Both the position numbers and the translations under genes were made by a program. From Lactobacillus sp. UBA5815 (lineage in GTDB: Bacteria > Bacillota > Bacilli > Lactobacillales > Lactobacillaceae), in assembly GCA_002417825.1 (NCBI GenBank), contig DICX01000088.1, positions 1 to 6,300 on the forward strand: DNA of 6,300 nucleotides. The letters run 5' to 3'. Below, piece by piece: positions 5,402 to 6,300 of this stretch. The notes under the pieces are model-generated. The model was given only the letters and a program-made list of their open reading frames with translations. It was not told the origin of the DNA and made no database searches. Each line of letters opens with the position of its first letter. The stretch's first letter is position 1.

Positions 5402-5869
5402 TTGAAAAAAACAGTTAATGAGAATCCGCCATTAGCTCAAAATAAAAAAGCGGGACATGACTATTTTATTCGACAGACGATTGAGGCTGGGATTGCTTTG
5501 ACTGGGACGGAAATCAAGTCTGTACGTGCTCGTCGGATCAATTTAAGAGACGGGTACGTTCAAGTGATTAACGGCAGTGCTTGGCTAGAAAATGTCCATA
5601 TTAGCGAATATAAACAAGGGAATCAATTTAACCATGAGCCATTACGTTCTCGTCGACTCCTTCTTCATAAGAATGAAATTCATCGTTTAGCAGATGTTCA
5701 AGCACAGCGTGGCATGGCGATTATTCCACTCAAGGTTTATCTCAAACATGGATTTGCTAAAGTGTTGTTGGGAATTGGACAAGGGAAAAAGCAGTATGAC
5801 AAACGGGAAACGATCAAAAAACGAGATCAAGCACGAGATCTTCGCCGACAATATCGTGTTTCATTTTAA
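5402..5869 (+). CDS. smpB: SsrA-binding protein SmpB
   Basis: From TTG 5402 the product is 155 residues, a normal SmpB length. SmpB binds tmRNA and places it in the A site of ribosomes stalled on broken mRNA. The sequence has the family opening LAQNKKAGHDY, the core TGTEIKSVRARRINLRDGYV and NVHISEYKQGN segments, and the basic C-terminal tail KRETIKKRDQARDLRR, which enters the mRNA channel of the small subunit. An in-frame GTG at 5393 would add three residues, but no ribosome binding site precedes it, so 5402 is preferred; the choice is not certain. The gene begins 12 nt after rnr (3 nt if GTG is used), consistent with co-expression of two trans-translation factors. The tmRNA gene itself does not follow. 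A strong terminator lies 10 nt downstream. Confidence 0.95.
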   Translation: MKKTVNENPPLAQNKKAGHDYFIRQTIEAGIALTGTEIKSVRARRINLRDGYVQVINGSAWLENVHISEYKQGNQFNHEPLRSRRLLLHKNEIHRLADVQAQRGMAIIPLKVYLKHGFAKVLLGIGQGKKQYDKRETIKKRDQARDLRRQYRVSF

Positions 5870-5879
5870 TAAAACAAAT

Positions 5880-5910
5880 AAAAAGAGCCTGCTTAAAGTA
5901 GGCTCTTTTT
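5880..5910. terminator. Bidirectional terminator between smpB and the convergent acetyltransferase gene
   Basis: A 13-bp stem (5880-5892 with 5898-5910, one G-T wobble) closes a 5-nt TTAAA loop. The stem is flanked by five A on the left and five T on the right, so both strands give a hairpin with a U-tract. It ends the rnr-smpB transcript and, on the other strand, the acetyltransferase transcript, whose stop codon (5909-5911) overlaps the edge of the stem. Confidence 0.9.
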
Positions 5911-6300
5911 ATAATTCCTTGATCATTAATTGATGCTCAATTCCAGCTTCCATAAATCGAGGACCAATTGCTTTGTAGCCAAGTTGTTCGTAAAAAGGAA
6001 TAACTGGCGCCTGAGCATGCAAATACAGTTTTGAGGCCAAGTGGTTCTCCTGAATAAATGAATGAACATTAGTCATAAGTTCAGATCCTAAATGCAAGCC
6101 ACGTTTTTTTTGATTGACCGCAACTCGTCCAATGTAAAGATGGTGAGCGTCATCATAAAAGAGGCGACAAACAGCGACAATATGTTGATTTTTGGTATCT
6201 TGCAAATAAGCATGCCAAGATTTAAGATCTTGATCATCTAATTCGGGTGCCGTTATTTTCTGCTCAGTGACAAAAACGTTAATGCGTAAACGGATCAAGT
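5909..6300 (-). CDS. GNAT-family N-acetyltransferase, ElaA-like (5' end outside window)
   Basis: The minus-strand frame is open to the window edge and stops at TAA 5909-5911, giving 130 codons, of which 129 are fully readable as a likely nearly complete domain. The first readable codon, TTG (6298-6296), is probably an internal leucine, since relatives begin some 10-20 residues earlier, ahead of the LRINVFVTEQ segment. The acetyl-CoA pyrophosphate loop is visible as IGRVAVNQKKRGLHLGSEL, with H where many members have a glycine. The C-terminal part has PFYEQLGY and FMEAGIEHQLM, resembling the F.E.GI.H..M ending of ElaA/YjcF-type proteins. These transfer an acetyl group from acetyl-CoA to an amine substrate; the substrate here is unknown. 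The gene is convergent with smpB and shares its terminator, so it is not part of that operon. Confidence 0.88.
   Translation of the reverse strand, partial: LIRLRINVFVTEQKITAPELDDQDLKSWHAYLQDTKNQHIVAVCRLFYDDAHHLYIGRVAVNQKKRGLHLGSELMTNVHSFIQENHLASKLYLHAQAPVIPFYEQLGYKAIGPRFMEAGIEHQLMIKEL

Overview
This window looks like a housekeeping stretch of a low-GC Gram-positive chromosome, most likely a member of the Lactobacillaceae. The evidence is the gap-pgk-tpiA glycolytic order, the secG-rnr-smpB cluster downstream, the AT-rich third codon positions, strong AGGAGG-type ribosome binding sites, frequent TTG starts and U-tract terminators. No genus is claimed.

Positions 1-2227 hold the lower-glycolysis block on the plus strand: the last 43 codons of gap (GAPDH), complete pgk and complete tpiA. 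A strong hairpin-plus-T terminator lies between gap and pgk, so pgk-tpiA probably depends on partial read-through from gap or a promoter not obvious here. pgk and tpiA are 19 nt apart and must be co-transcribed. eno, which often follows tpi in related operons, is not here.

Positions 2228-2680 contain no convincing gene. The stretch has an extended -10 box just after tpiA, several perfect palindromes and a strong terminator at its end. It could encode a small RNA of roughly 365 nt, or be the long 3' untranslated region of the glycolytic mRNA. I recognise no known RNA family in it.

Positions 2681-5869 hold secG, rnr and smpB on the plus strand. SecG is the small SecYEG translocon subunit. RNase R (Rnr) and SmpB both act in trans-translation: SmpB delivers tmRNA to stalled ribosomes and RNase R degrades the faulty mRNA. 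secG appears to have its own promoter overlapped by a perfect 17-bp inverted repeat, and a modest terminator or processing hairpin follows it. rnr and smpB are almost abutting and probably translationally coupled. The ssrA (tmRNA) gene is not next to smpB in this window.

Positions 5880-6300 hold a bidirectional terminator and, on the minus strand, a convergent GNAT acetyltransferase of the ElaA type whose 5' end runs off the window.

I found no sign of a new multi-gene system. The most interesting places are the gene-free stretch after tpiA, the palindrome on the secG promoter and the histidine-rich tail of RNase R.
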